A stretch of DNA of 64,000 nt. It comes from Fragilaria crotonensis. Its lineage: Eukaryota; Bacillariophyta; Fragilariophyceae; Fragilariales; Fragilariaceae. Made by a program: the position numbers and the translations under genes. The stretch spans positions 106,944 to 170,943 of the forward strand of contig JAKSYS010000044.1 of assembly GCA_022925895.1 (NCBI GenBank), in the 5' to 3' direction. Positions 22,533-33,773 of the stretch are shown piece after piece. Position 1 is the stretch's first letter. Every line of letters begins with the position of its first letter. A model generated the notes under the pieces. The model saw only the letters and a list, made by a program, of their open reading frames with translations, ran no database searches and was not told where the DNA came from.

Positions 22533-23583
22533 GGATCCTTGTCAACACCTCGTGGTTAAACAGCACAAGCAACAAGTTAACAACAAGATTTACAGAATTG
22601 TGTTTTGACGAGGCTTCATGCATAAAACTGTACCACCCATAGCAATACCTTTGCATTCAAACACTCACTGTTTGGCCTTTTGAAAAGATTGATACACCGT
22701 TGTATATTGAATATTGACTAAATATGCTATTAATCTGCATGTGCATGATTTGAATACGCATTTTTGTTCCACGAGTAGCAATCATATCATTAGGATATGT
22801 ATGAAGGGGTATATATTTACATGTGTTCTGTCATTTGTCCTTTTCAATCTTGCCACGACTGCATGTAAGACTACCAGACTTAGTGATAGTCTTGTAGGGG
22901 ATTGTCATACAACCGTAACGTACATTGTACTACAGTAGCTGAAATCTACGATTGGCACGACGGTGTAACCTTGCTTATTTAGTCATACTGGAGTACCTCG
23001 CTCGTATCTGGTATTCCTAGTACCAATATTACATAAATTGAACGCTACAGAACCACTAGTACTCAAGCAATAATTCATCTAAGTAGTACAGATAGTGTCA
23101 CGTAGAATTGTTTGCTATGAAGTATTCATACATTAAAAACTAATTAGGTAGTACATCCCATATATCAATATACAATACGTACTTACTACACGTTAGTATG
23201 TATGATATAGCCATGTATATATACCTTCATGTGTTTAGTACATTGCCTTTAGGTACCTACTTTTTCCTGGATTTCTTGTCTTGTTAACTGGTATCTTGGA
23301 TACTCAACAAGACAGCGCACGAATTCCATTATGGGCGTAGTACATTTTCTACGTGATTTTGGTGTACGACGATGGACTCCAATTCGACAACAATTCTGCA
23401 CAACTTGTGATTGATTGAATCAACTGCAGGTTGTTGTTGTTCTTGTTCATTATCACTGTTGGATCGTTCGTCTCGTGTGTTTGGGAACACGGTTGCTCCC
23501 TGCCATACAGTGGGTAGAGCGACTGTTTCCCTCGCAACACACGTGATTGTAATACGACATCTTGAGTCTACACCTGCCATACA
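22533..23583. other. AT-rich intergenic region
   Basis: No domain-bearing frame. There are many short gtac/tagtac motifs between 22990 and 23250. The 12-mer ccatacagtggg occurs twice (about 23502 and 23576), 74 bp apart. Nothing else is seen. Confidence 0.35.
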
Positions 23584-25630
23584 GTGGGTGAAGGCTCGAT
23601 GTCATCCAATCGACGTGATGTTGATAAGATTGCGGAGAGGAAGCGGACGTCGTGTTGCCGGACTTGGCTTCTGAACTTGGGGTCTTCAGCACGAGTGTCA
23701 GCGTCGGATGCCACCGGCGGCGACGAAGAGCGAGAAAGTGTGTCGCTGCCGGATCGGGAGCCACACAAGTTCCTGCCCTCACAGCAACAAGCAATGGCGC
23801 TGTTGTCAATGGCTGTGCCTCCTGAGGAGCGGCAGGCCTTTTGTGATCGGTTTCGGGATGTGGCAACGGATGATGGGAGGCGAAACGGGATGCCACTCAC
23901 GGGGTCATATGCAACACGTGCATTAATTGGATCGGACATGCATACGGAGGTCGGGCACCCTTCCGACTGCGGACGGCGGGCGACATGTTCCCATCATCTG
24001 GTACTGAGTCCTGCTTTCGGAATGAGTTTTACGTGATGGACGTCATCCTTAATCGGTCCCCAGTGCCTCCCGATACGAATGGGGAGTCCGACAAGCGGTG
24101 TAGTAAGCCGAAGAAAGCAAGGATGACGCTCGACGTGGACGACTGTGCTGTGGATGACACGGGTGGTGGTCGTCTGGAACACATGGATGATCGCGTCGTC
24201 CTGTTCCGGTTGTAAGAACGACTACAAGTTCCGGACACTGCTGCTGTTCTTACCCCAGTGCGGTGTTTTCTACTGCCACAGGGAGCGCCGTGGTGAGGAG
24301 GTTGGGGTGCCGAAATCACTTGTTGCACTTGACACGAGCTGGCTCCGTCTTCACAGGATGGTTGGTGCCCATGGATCGGTGTCGTACTCGTTTGGTGAGG
24401 GGGGATACGTCAAAAAATTCTATTCCGAGAGGAAGTCGAGCTGGATCCCCGAAAACAATTCGATCTCTGCCTGGAGGATATCAACAAGACGGATGCGAGA
24501 TGTTCAGCAGAATCGCGTCATGTACAGGGTCTCACAGTGTCGTGATTGTGAAGGTCCTATGTTGGCACCTGATGTCTACTTTGGCCAGGAAACCGTCTGC
24601 TGGCCTGAGGCGCCGTGCCTTGCTGCTGAGTACAACCGTCGCCTGGCAAGTGCGAACAGTGCTCGGAAGGATGGGCGTCACTACGCGCCTGGTTGTCATC
24701 ATTACCGCCTGCCTGGGACGTGTTGGATCATCGATCCAACGCTGACACACTGCGTTGATCTCGTGGTCAATGTTGCTGCCGCAGGACGATGTTTGGACAG
24801 ACAGTCGGTCATCATGATAAGGAATGTGATGATCGAGGACGATGACCTGAATTGCATAACCATTCACAACCGCGTGCTGCGGACGTCTTATTCGCGTGGC
24901 ACTGCGCGGGCTAAGGGGGCGACTTCGGAACGATGCACGCAATCGGAACCCATGTTGAGTTAGATGGGGTGACCACCGTTCCGTATCGGGCAAATTGCAG
25001 GGTTCCGTGCATCTGTTGCGGAACATGGTGGTGTCCCTGTCTCGAGTCGGGAGGCAATACCTTCCGCAGGTGTACTCGTGATCCGCCACACGGAATCCGA
25101 TTCCGGTCTGAAACCCGTGGAGCCAATGGACGGGATTGATGGTCAGAGGGTTGGGTACACCATCAATATGAGTGTTGACCTTGGCAACGCGTCTCATTTT
25201 GATGTGCATGACACCTCTCAGGGTTACAGCGCTTGGACGGAGGAGTTGCGTGGCCGTGGTGAAAACTGGTTCTCTGTCATGCCCAACCTTCACGGCAAGC
25301 ACCCCGATGGGAAACCTTTTGCTGGTGTGGCCATCAGGCTCACCCACGGGATTACCATCAGTTGGGATGGCAGAATCATCCGCCACTGTACTTTCCTCTC
25401 GGAACCTGATAGACCCGACAGTAAAAGGTGGGTGCTGGGGAAGGGACACGGAATCATCTCTATGACACTTTCACAGCGCCTAAGGAAAGAGTGGTGAATG
25501 CTGGGAGGATTCTCAGTGAGAGAGCTCTACAAAGCAAGCCTCTCCGGCGTCCGGGGATTGCAGTGACAACGGTGAATTACCTGATGGTGATCATCTGGTT
25601 GTTGGCAAGAAACCGCGGAGGCGACGCAAA
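23584..25630 (+). pseudogene. decayed member of a dispersed diatom repeat family with a 2OG-Fe(II)-oxygenase-like C-terminal signature
   Basis: Plus-strand frames succeed one another with several frame changes: 23584-24036 (PSQQQAMALLSMAVPPEERQ), 23985-24215, 24145-24963 (VDLVVNVAAAGRCLDRQS, HNRVLRTSYSRGTARAKG), and 25078-25497. The last contains GNASHFDVHDTSQGYSAW, then NWFSVMPNLHG, then AIRLTHGITISWDGRIIRHC. The His-x-Asp, a His 50 residues later and an Arg 9-12 residues beyond match the metal and 2-oxoglutarate ligands of the double-stranded beta-helix dioxygenase fold. Family assignment is inference. A second copy of the last segment lies at 49862-50101, so this is a dispersed, probably mobile, sequence. 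A 305-codon antisense frame (24532-25449) is taken to be a shadow. Confidence 0.5.
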
Positions 25631-25936
25631 ATAAGAGGAGAGGGGGCGACGAGCGGGTGTGGCAACGGCTGTCGTTACTGTGGATGACAACATGGTTCTT
25701 GCTTGTGGGGCTCCCTGTCCGATTGAACGTCGCCCGGGGGCGTCGGAAACGGCACCAGAAGCGGTGTCGTCGTTGCCCGGAACTTCGTCGTCACGAACCG
25801 TGCCCGTGGCAGGACACGTGCCGATTACAGCCAGGGACCTAGATGTCGGTGGAGTGTACAGAATTCCAAGGAGAAAACGGTGGTGATATTGTGGTGCTCT
25901 ACAACAAGTAGCTAGTACTGGTATATGGATACTAGC

Positions 25937-26341
25937 TTACGGAACCTGCCTTTTGGTGCTTCTTCCTTCTTGGTTGCAGTGTAGCATGATCTCCCTCCTG
26001 CTGACATCATCACAAACTTCACCATCGCTGCCATCGCCATCGCTGCTGTTGTCATTGCTGTCATCGCTGCCGTCGCCATCCTCGTCGTTGTCGCCATCCT
26101 CGTCGTCGTCGTCATCTTCATCATCGTTGTCATAGTCATCGTTGTTGTCGTCATCATTGTCGTCGTCATCGTTGTCGTCGTCATTGTTGTTGTCATCATC
26201 ATCGTCGTTGTCATCGTCATCGACAGCAGCTACCTCGTAAGCTGCTTCTTCAATGGATGGTGAATCTCTGGAAGTGTAGCAGCTCCCGATCATAGAGTCC
26301 CACGACAATGCCCACTCTTCTTTTCTTCGGAAGAGAAACAA
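25937..26341 (-). repeat. Asp/Asn-coding trinucleotide tract in a short ORF
   Basis: Plus-strand 26010-26225 is an imperfect run of cat/cgt/gtt-type triplets. On the minus strand it encodes about 70 nearly continuous Asp/Asn/Glu/Ser residues inside a 134-codon ORF (start MFLFRRKEEWALSW). A real acidic protein cannot be excluded, but simple-sequence DNA is the safer call. 25631-25936 to its left holds nothing recognisable. Confidence 0.45.
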
Positions 26342-26807
26342 GAAATGATCATCATATGGAGACCTTCCTGTGTAGTATTTTAGGCAGACCAGAACAATGC
26401 GTTGTTGAGCCCCTTACCTGACTTTCTTTGTCAATGCATCTGGGCAGTGGGCAGGCCTTTGGCATCCTACTAGATGGGAATCATTGAACAGGAGGGTTCC
26501 ATGTAAAAATGTGATGGGACATGGAGCATGCTGGGCTAAAGTCTACAGCTGGCTGGATGGTTGTTGTTTGCTTTCATGTTAGACTTCTCCATCGCACCGA
26601 ATAGGTGACCAGCAAATCATTGCACAATTATATCTCGTTTCAACCGTTGTCAAATTCTTTATGACAACAACTTCTAGCATACTTGGAGTGCCTTTTTCTT
26701 ATTGAAAAATATGAACCTTAGATGTAAATCATCACTCACACTTTTCTTGCACACCACTTGTTCTTCATCAAAGCGCGCGTTACATCATTGTGTTGGGCGG
26801 GGGATCC
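26342..26807. other. intergenic
   Basis: No recognisable gene or repeat on either strand. Confidence 0.35.
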
Positions 26808-26982
26808 GATTAGAATGCCACAATGTGACGTCAAGTGCTACTTTGATGCAGTACGAGTACTGACGCGTTCACGCACTACTAGCTACCTACCGTGAAATTG
26901 TACTCCAGCAAGATAGGCAGTAACATAGGGAAACGAGCATGCTCATTAGTACAACTTGACGTCATATCATTGCATTCTAATC
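26808..26982. mobile_element. 175-bp MITE with CRE palindromes near both ends
   Basis: The left end gattagaatgc...tgacgtcaagt is matched by the inverted right end gattagaatgc...tgacgtcaagt (26954-26982). The left side is preceded by ggatcc. There is no coding capacity. A related but longer element lies at 37335-37975. No clear target duplication is visible. Confidence 0.65.
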
Positions 26983-29093
26983 AGTTGTAGTACTTGTTTT
27001 CAGCACAACAAAAGACCGGCAATTGTGTTTAGGGTTGTGCTGGTTTTGGCCAGGTTGGTTTCAATCCACCTCCATCCTGTAGAAGACACCAAAATGAGCA
27101 TGATACATGAGACTGTCATCAGATATTTTGTTACAGTTACATTTCCAATGTGTTCACATCTTAGTTGTATTATTCACTATGTTTATTGATGAACTCCATT
27201 GAGAGTGGTCATAATTTTTCTTGCAGCTGAGGTCTGTCACGCCATGAGCAGCTAAGGTCTGTCACCACGCCATGAATGGCACTTCATCCAAGACGCCATG
27301 GTTGTGCTATCTCAAAAGTTCAGGTATGCGTGACAACAGAACTACAAGTACTGTTTCATACAGAGAAGGGTTGACTTCATTATTGGCTTGTTAACACCAC
27401 AGCCACTGTTGCACTCTGCTGATTCTACACATCTACTTGACCATGATATTCATTTACACTCCATTCCTGCTGTGTATCTATTTGACCAAAAAATTCTTTC
27501 ACTTCCTTGACATCTCCATATTTACGTATCTACTCAACCAACGGAAATGATGAAAGGTGACATATAGACTAACAATTGAAAAGAGAAGGTTGCCGACTGG
27601 AATAATGACTACTGTGACAAAGCATCATAGAGGTTATAAAGTATGGGTTGTCAGTGCAAAACGGTTGTATTTGGACACAGTTGAGGAAGAATGCTCTGAC
27701 AGCAGTCTCATGTATCATGCTCATTTTGGTGACTTCTTCAGAGCATTATACCATTTGTTTAGTGGTAAGTGACAATGATGGCAGCAGGAGTGAAAATTGG
27801 AATGTAGTAGGTGTTTTAGTAAACAAAATGGATTATATTGTTGGATGGACAAATGAAAGAGACTTAATTGTAAGTGCAATGGATTGTGTACTAAATAGTA
27901 AAGAGCAACATTCTAGTATAGACAGTCATTGTATTACTTTGAAAAATCAGAAAAAATGTACTAAGTAGCTGTCATTTCCCTACTAACAGAAAGCCAAGGC
28001 CAGAGCTTGTCTGAAACTTCTTGCAGATGGTGCTTTTAAATTGAAAGATGACAAAGCAGCCACCATTGACACGGAACTCTTCAGGGCTCTACTGTGGCTA
28101 TTGCACCAATTGATTCCTCCATTGACAATGGTTTGGACCAATGGACGAGCCATCACCTTTGAGTTTAAAAAGCAATATGGCATTCGTCAACAAGCATTTC
28201 CTCATCTTCATTGCTGCTGCTGTCACTACTAGTATTCATAGTACTAGAATCTTGTGTGTTTGTAGAAGAGAAGATGCTAGTAGTCCTTTCATCAAGAATC
28301 TCGTCCACACTCATCCAGTCGTATGTTGTCCGGATGTTCCGGATGTCTGTCCGGAATCCGGAACGACTGCGTTCACATCCAGTAAAACCTCCATCAAAAC
28401 CAACCTGATGACATGCGGCGATGGGATGGGATTTCGACCATTTTGCAACGATTGAATCTATGTACACCAAAAAACACTATTGGATGGATAACTGCCGGGA
28501 CTGAGTTTGTAGCCTCTACAGTGTACGATACGAAGAGTACAGGGGCACTCGAAAAACGATCCTTGAGGTTCATGTACTTGGCATGCACTTATGCCAGTTT
28601 CCTACGATAACGTCGAGTCTACAGAATATAAAATCGTTTCGTAGTATATCGTAAATTGCATAGAGTGCCTTTCTGAAAGGTACTCGAATACTATAAGTAT
28701 CCTACCGTAATCCTAGCTAGAGCGTATAGCGTATGAATTGCAAAAAGGGAGAATGGGTCATTTCAGATTAATGACTCTTATAGAGGTCATGGACTACAGT
28801 GAGCCAATGGTTGTGCAGGAGGTCGTTGGTTTGCTATGTATGCATGCGTTACTAAGTCGTGCTACAAATTTAGTATCGTCGTAATTGTTTACCTTACCCA
28901 GTGAGGAATCTGATGCCCCAGTCACCCAAGAACTCACCAGTGTAACACATGCATATGGATGCTCCGATGCTTGGCAATGCTGGCGACATACTGAAAAGTT
29001 ACACGCCGAGCAATCCCGTCTTGTCTAGGAAAGGAGTCATTCGCACTCATCAACCCGTAAACTCACAACTCACCGACTTCGAACAACAACACC
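26983..29093. other. intergenic with decayed coding-like fragments
   Basis: 27989-28200 plus reads KARACLKLLADGAFKLKDDK followed by ALLWLLHQLIPPLTMVW, and looks like a former coding segment without a recognisable family. 28165-28470 minus (YDWMSVDEILDER, a Ser-rich tail) is also coding-like and may be a transposase scrap. The remainder shows nothing. The last 100 bp are the trypsin gene's upstream region. Confidence 0.3.
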
Positions 29094-30344
29094 ATGATAT
29101 CATTTTCGCTTCGCAACTACGCCCTTGTCGCCGTTATCCTCGCATCCGTTTCTGCTGAGACAACGGTTCTAGAGAAGAACAAAGACCTTCACATTGACGA
29201 GGACATTCGAGTCGACAACGTACCGGAAGTCAACTCGAGAAGGGCACTAACCAATCGCATCGTTGGCGGAAACCAGGCTTCCAAGGGAGAATACCCATAC
29301 TTTGTCCAGTGGGTAGATCGGGGTTGTGCAGCTAGTCTCATCCATTCCGACATTATCCTGTCCGCCGCCCACTGCAACGGAAGCAACCTCCCGACTGGTG
29401 TCATCGTGAGTGCCTACCAAACGGGTCGTGCCATAGACGGCGCTCAATCTCGCACCATCGTGCAGCGCGTCCAGCACCCAAACTACAGCTCTAGCACAAA
29501 TAGGAATGACTTTATGCTCATGAGGCTCGACTCGTCTGTGACCGGAATCACCCCAGTCGCCCTAAATGGCGACTCACAGATTCCGGCGGCCGGTGATATA
29601 CTCACGGTGATTGGCTTCGGGGATCTCAGAGATGGCGGCCGAATCTATCCGGACTTCCTTCAAGAAGTCGACGTTCCCTTCGTGCCTCACACCAAGTGCA
29701 ACCAGCAGTACAGCGGCAGAATTGACGAGGTCAGCATGCTGTGCGCAGGTTATGACCAAGGCGGTAAGGATTCGTGCCAAGGTGACTCTGGCGGACCAAT
29801 TGTTAGAATTGTTAACGGCGTGCACACGCAAGTCGGAGTCGTTTCCTGGGGTGACGGATGCGCACTTGCCGGTAAACCTGGCATTTATTCCCGAACTAGC
29901 GGCCAGATCGCTTGGATCCAGTCCCAAGTGTGCGCAATGACGAAGACGAATCCAAAGCCTGCATATTGCGCTGGTAGTCCCACAGCAGCGCCTACAACAC
30001 GAGCGCCCACAGTGACGCCTGGAATTACTCCAGCTCCCACTCGGGCTCCCACACCGATCCCTGGAAGTACTCGGGCTCCGACGCGGCTTCCCACCCGAGC
30101 TCCCACAAGGGCTCCCACAAGGGCTCCCACCGGAGCTCCTACCCCGTTTCCTACGAGCGGAAGTGGCTGTGTTGATGATCCGACAGCGACCTTCTACATC
30201 AACGGAAGGCTCAGAAATTGCGCATGGTTTGCCGCAAGGCCATCAGTTCAATTTTATTACTGCGGATGGGACAGTGAGCCGGACTATTATTGCCAACAGA
30301 CGTGCGACAGTTGCCTGTACTGGGGAGGAGGAAGGAGCTTATAA
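29094..30344 (+). CDS. secreted trypsin-like serine protease (S1A) with Pro/Thr linker and ShKT-like Cys-rich tail
   Basis: 416 residues. A signal peptide (ISFSLRNYALVAVILASVSA) and a short propeptide precede the activation site TNR|IVGG. The catalytic triad is complete: His in LSAAHC, Asp in NDFMLMRLD, Ser in GDSGGP. The KDSCQGDSGGP context puts Asp at the base of the S1 pocket, so cleavage after Lys/Arg is expected. A linker of about 70 residues is built of APTRAPT units and probably O-glycosylated. The last 50 residues hold six Cys (CVDD...NCAWFA...YYCGW...YYCQQTCDSC), resembling a ShKT-type domain. Single exon, no breaks. Likely an extracellular digestive or processing enzyme. A decayed copy lies 11.2 kb downstream in the same orientation. 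Confidence 0.92.
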   Translation: MISFSLRNYALVAVILASVSAETTVLEKNKDLHIDEDIRVDNVPEVNSRRALTNRIVGGNQASKGEYPYFVQWVDRGCAASLIHSDIILSAAHCNGSNLPTGVIVSAYQTGRAIDGAQSRTIVQRVQHPNYSSSTNRNDFMLMRLDSSVTGITPVALNGDSQIPAAGDILTVIGFGDLRDGGRIYPDFLQEVDVPFVPHTKCNQQYSGRIDEVSMLCAGYDQGGKDSCQGDSGGPIVRIVNGVHTQVGVVSWGDGCALAGKPGIYSRTSGQIAWIQSQVCAMTKTNPKPAYCAGSPTAAPTTRAPTVTPGITPAPTRAPTPIPGSTRAPTRLPTRAPTRAPTRAPTGAPTPFPTSGSGCVDDPTATFYINGRLRNCAWFAARPSVQFYYCGWDSEPDYYCQQTCDSCLYWGGGRSL

Positions 30345-30873
30345 AGACTCCGCGAACTCGTGTGCATGGTTAGCCACCCAAGAGGTGATCAATCAACACC
30401 TGCAATAGCTGCGGATGCTAGCGCAACAAGCCTTGACGAGATATGCCACCCGGCCCTACATCTGTCCATACCGATTAGAATGAAATGCTGTATTTTAGGC
30501 GTCTTGAGTATTGTGTTAATGGCAACCTTAGTCTTCAATTTGTTGATGTTTGTTCTAAAGAACCTCGTTGCGTGCTCTATCCTGTAAGGAATTACAACGC
30601 CACTCCAGACGGCAACACACCTGATAGCAAGGGTAGGTGAAAAGTTACTACCGATGCAGTAACTAACTGAAGCGAAATTTCGGAAACTGTCATGTCCCCA
30701 ATCAACTAAACAAGCATTAAGTGCACCCCATAGTGTATAATTAAACCAAATACGGCAACGGATGGTGACTACTTACCACGTTACAGGTGGTAGTTATTAT
30801 GGGGAAATTCCAATATCACACATTTTTTGCTGCAAATATAGTACTCTGGAGTCTGGAGTACTACAAAGGCTTA
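30345..30873. other. 3' flank of the trypsin gene
   Basis: The first 100 bp resemble the 3' flank of the duplicate at 41477-41580 (cacctgcaatagctgcg shared). The rest holds no recognisable feature. 30871-30873 is the TTA target duplication of the next element. Confidence 0.45.
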
Positions 30874-31684
30874 GAGCATCCCCACCGCTGGAGCGAAATC
30901 TGAGATATGACCCGATAGGACCATTTGTGTCGACAATTTTGTCCAAAATGCATGGCACCGCTTGGGCTCGATACCTCAGATTTCGCGCCCCAGCGGCTCG
31001 AAATCTGATTTGGGGCTCGAGAATAGAGCCAAATTGCTGAATTCTCGAGCCGGGTCCAGATTCTCGCGCCCCTCGTTTTGTCCTATTCGACCCATTCGAA
31101 TAAAAAATTAACCAATAGAATTTTATCACGGATGCCACATTCACACTGTGACTCATGTCAGTTTGTCTGTGATCTGTATGCAAAAAATTGACATCATCTT
31201 GGACGAGCACCGTAACCCGTAACACCATTTGAAACGACGTCGAGGTCAGACAAAAAGACGAATGTAGTAGTAAATTGAGTGGTACCAGGTACGATGTACG
31301 ATTGCGGAGGGACGCATTGCCTGTTCTTTACACGTGCCAGCATCCTTTTCGATGATTTAGTTTCGTAACGACGGTATGACATCTTTGTACTACTACTGTA
31401 TATGCTATTGAACCTGGTACTGTACATCACACACATTCGGGACGCAACCTCTCGTTTGCCGGTACTGGTAGTACGTAAAGTTCGACATTCTGTAGGTAGA
31501 TTACCACAAAATCCGACAGAAAAAGCCGTCTAATTTACAGAGCGGGTGTCAGAATTTCATCGTGGTGCTCGAAAAAATCTGAACGCGGTGCGAGAAAGAT
31601 ACCACCAATATGTCCAAAATAGGTTTCTAAAGGCTCGAGACCAATATGTCCGATTCAGATTTCGCTCCAGCGGTGGGGATGCTC
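30874..31684. mobile_element. PIF/Harbinger-type MITE with TTA target duplication
   Basis: An 811-bp element. The left end gagcatccccaccgctggag (continuing cgaaatctga) is matched by the inverted right end (31655-31684), giving about 30 bp of TIR. TTA flanks both sides (30871-30873, 31685-31687), the Harbinger hallmark. No transposase is encoded. Its TIR differs from that of the full-length Harbinger at 32-36 kb, so it belongs to another family. Confidence 0.85.
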
Positions 31685-31687
31685 TTA

Positions 31688-32075
31688 GTAGCTACAGATT
31701 CAACATTTACGATCTACTAGACTACCGGTAGGTCTAACTCGACTTTCCTTGTAAGCATAGTTTACGTGTTCAGTGCTACGTGGCAAATTTGCACAGGATG
31801 TTATGCATACTCATAATGGCTGGGAGGGTGTGTATGTCCCCTAATCGAGCCGATCGAGCTTTCTAAAAAAATCGACTCATAAATTATATTGTAAATTAAA
31901 CTTAAACTACTCATCGACTTTACCTACGAATCTCAGGCTGCTCCTCTGAGGCTAGAAATACCGTACATCGTACCAGTAGTAGTAGAAGTCAGTACCTCCC
32001 GTATACTTCTGAAGGTGATGGCCGGCTCGATTAGTGGACAAACACGGCCTCCCGGTGTCGAATCTTTCTGTATTA
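31688..32075. other. spacer between two Harbinger-class elements
   Basis: No gene or repeat is recognised. The last three bases (32073-32075, tta) are the target duplication of the next element. Confidence 0.4.
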
Positions 32076-32357
32076 GGGTGCGAATTAGCCGGATTTCGAA
32101 TTGTACTTTTTGTACTTTTGTACTTAGTACTTTTTACAGAAAGTACAGTGTTCATAACGTACGTCGTTCCTAGCCATAATATTAAATTCTCTGTACTTTG
32201 TACTTTCGGTAGAGTACTTGTTACGAATCGCAAGTCGCAAGTTGTGGATCACAAGATGTGAATCACAACATGTTAATCACAAGAAGACCAGTCCAGCTTT
32301 TCGGTGCGCACGGAGACCTCATAACATACAAACACCCGACAACCAACCTGCACAACC

Positions 32358-33678
32358 ATGTCATCATCATCATCGAATGACGATGTCTCCGAAGATTCGT
32401 TGCTAGTACCGAGCTGCTCCTCGGACTCAGATGTAGAAGTGGGAACAATGAAGGCGAAGACTCAGAAGAATAGTCCATCGCTCCTCCTCTTGTACCTTCT
32501 TTTGATGAGGCGTCGCAACTATTTGCGTTCAGTCCGATGGAGTCCTCCTCGTTTGATTTGGTCGGATTATGTCGCGGAATTGATACATCAGAATGAGTTC
32601 AACGTAACTTTCCAAATGTCCCTCTTATCATTCCAAAAACTGGCGGACTTGCTCCGACCAGCACTGTCGGTTGATGAATTACAATCCAAGCGTGCTTCAA
32701 GCGGCAGGGGTCCTGTATTGCCGGAGTTGGTAATCGCCATGTCATTGCGATGGTTGGCCGGTGGCCAATGGCAGGACATCAAGAAAGTCTACGGTCTCAG
32801 CAGATCGCACTTCTACTTTCTGAGACGGAAGTTCATGCTTGCAGTCATGGCTTGTCCTGTCCTTGAAATAAGACTACCGGATGCTTCTGACATTGACGAA
32901 TTGAGAAGGCTTGCTTCACACTTTGAAGCACATGCTTCACGCCCTGTCTTCAGGGGGTGTGTCGGAGCACTTGATGGATTGACAGTATTAATCAAAGCTC
33001 CTTCAGCCAGTGAGGCCGAGAATGTGTTAGCATATTACTCAGGTCACTATAAACACGATAGCCTGAATACTCAGGCTATGTCAAATCACCGTGGTAAGTT
33101 TCTTTACTTTGCAGTGGCAGCTCCGGGGAGTTTTCCTGACGCGAAAGCGCTGGCCTTAACCCGACTACAGAAATGGATTGAGTCCTTGCCACACGGGTTC
33201 TACGTTTTGGCAGACAATGCATATGTCATCTCCGAACTCGTTTTGATTCCTTTCTCAGGGTTGCAGCGAGATGCCCTCAAAACAGTTGCTACAATTATTT
33301 CCTCAGTCAACTGAGAATTCAAATCGAGCAGGCATTCGACAGTATTCCGTCAAGTGGAGAATAATTCGGAAGCTGCTAGAAACCTCATTGGCAACATCAA
33401 GCCTGATCCTGACTACATGTGCAAGACTTCACAACTTTGTCATTGACAATGATTGGCAGTGCGATGAAGAAATCACGCTATCAGATGTTGTTGGAAGCCT
33501 GAGCGAGATTTTCCGACCAAGTTTAACGCGATTTGACACGCAACCAGGAGCCTCGTTTCTGCGTGACTTGATTGTAGCATACATTGAGCAGAATGGATAT
33601 CGCCGACCGTCTTACAATCGACTTCGCAATGAGAGCATCAATTTTGAGGAGTACAAAAGTCAGTTTCGTCTAATGTAG
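32358..33678 (+). pseudogene. PIF/Harbinger transposase (DDE_Tnp_4), two single-base frame breaks
   Basis: Ser-rich N-terminus, then FQKLADLLRPALS and LVIAMSLRWLAGGQWQD as in PIF/Harbinger transposases. Catalytic residues are Asp in GCVGALDGLTVLI, Asp in LADNAYVIS, and Glu in LRIQIEQAF. The last lies in a third reading frame between two breaks, one at an A run (33279-33282) and one near 33338. One missing base at each restores continuity with VKWRIIRKLLE and the conserved LHNFVID tail, ending at TAG 33676-33678. The breaks may be sequence errors, so the gene may be intact in the organism. Confidence 0.85.
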
Positions 33679-33773
33679 CTCGTGGTAGTACTACTACTAA
33701 TGGCACTCGTAGTATGTAGTATAAATGCACATTCGATTTGACGTTCTTTATACGAACTATTCCTTGTAGATGA

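Noticed and set aside
24532-25449. 305-codon minus-strand frame
   Set aside because: The opposite strand carries the motif conserved in the second copy at 49.9 kb, so the minus frame is taken as a shadow in GC-rich DNA.
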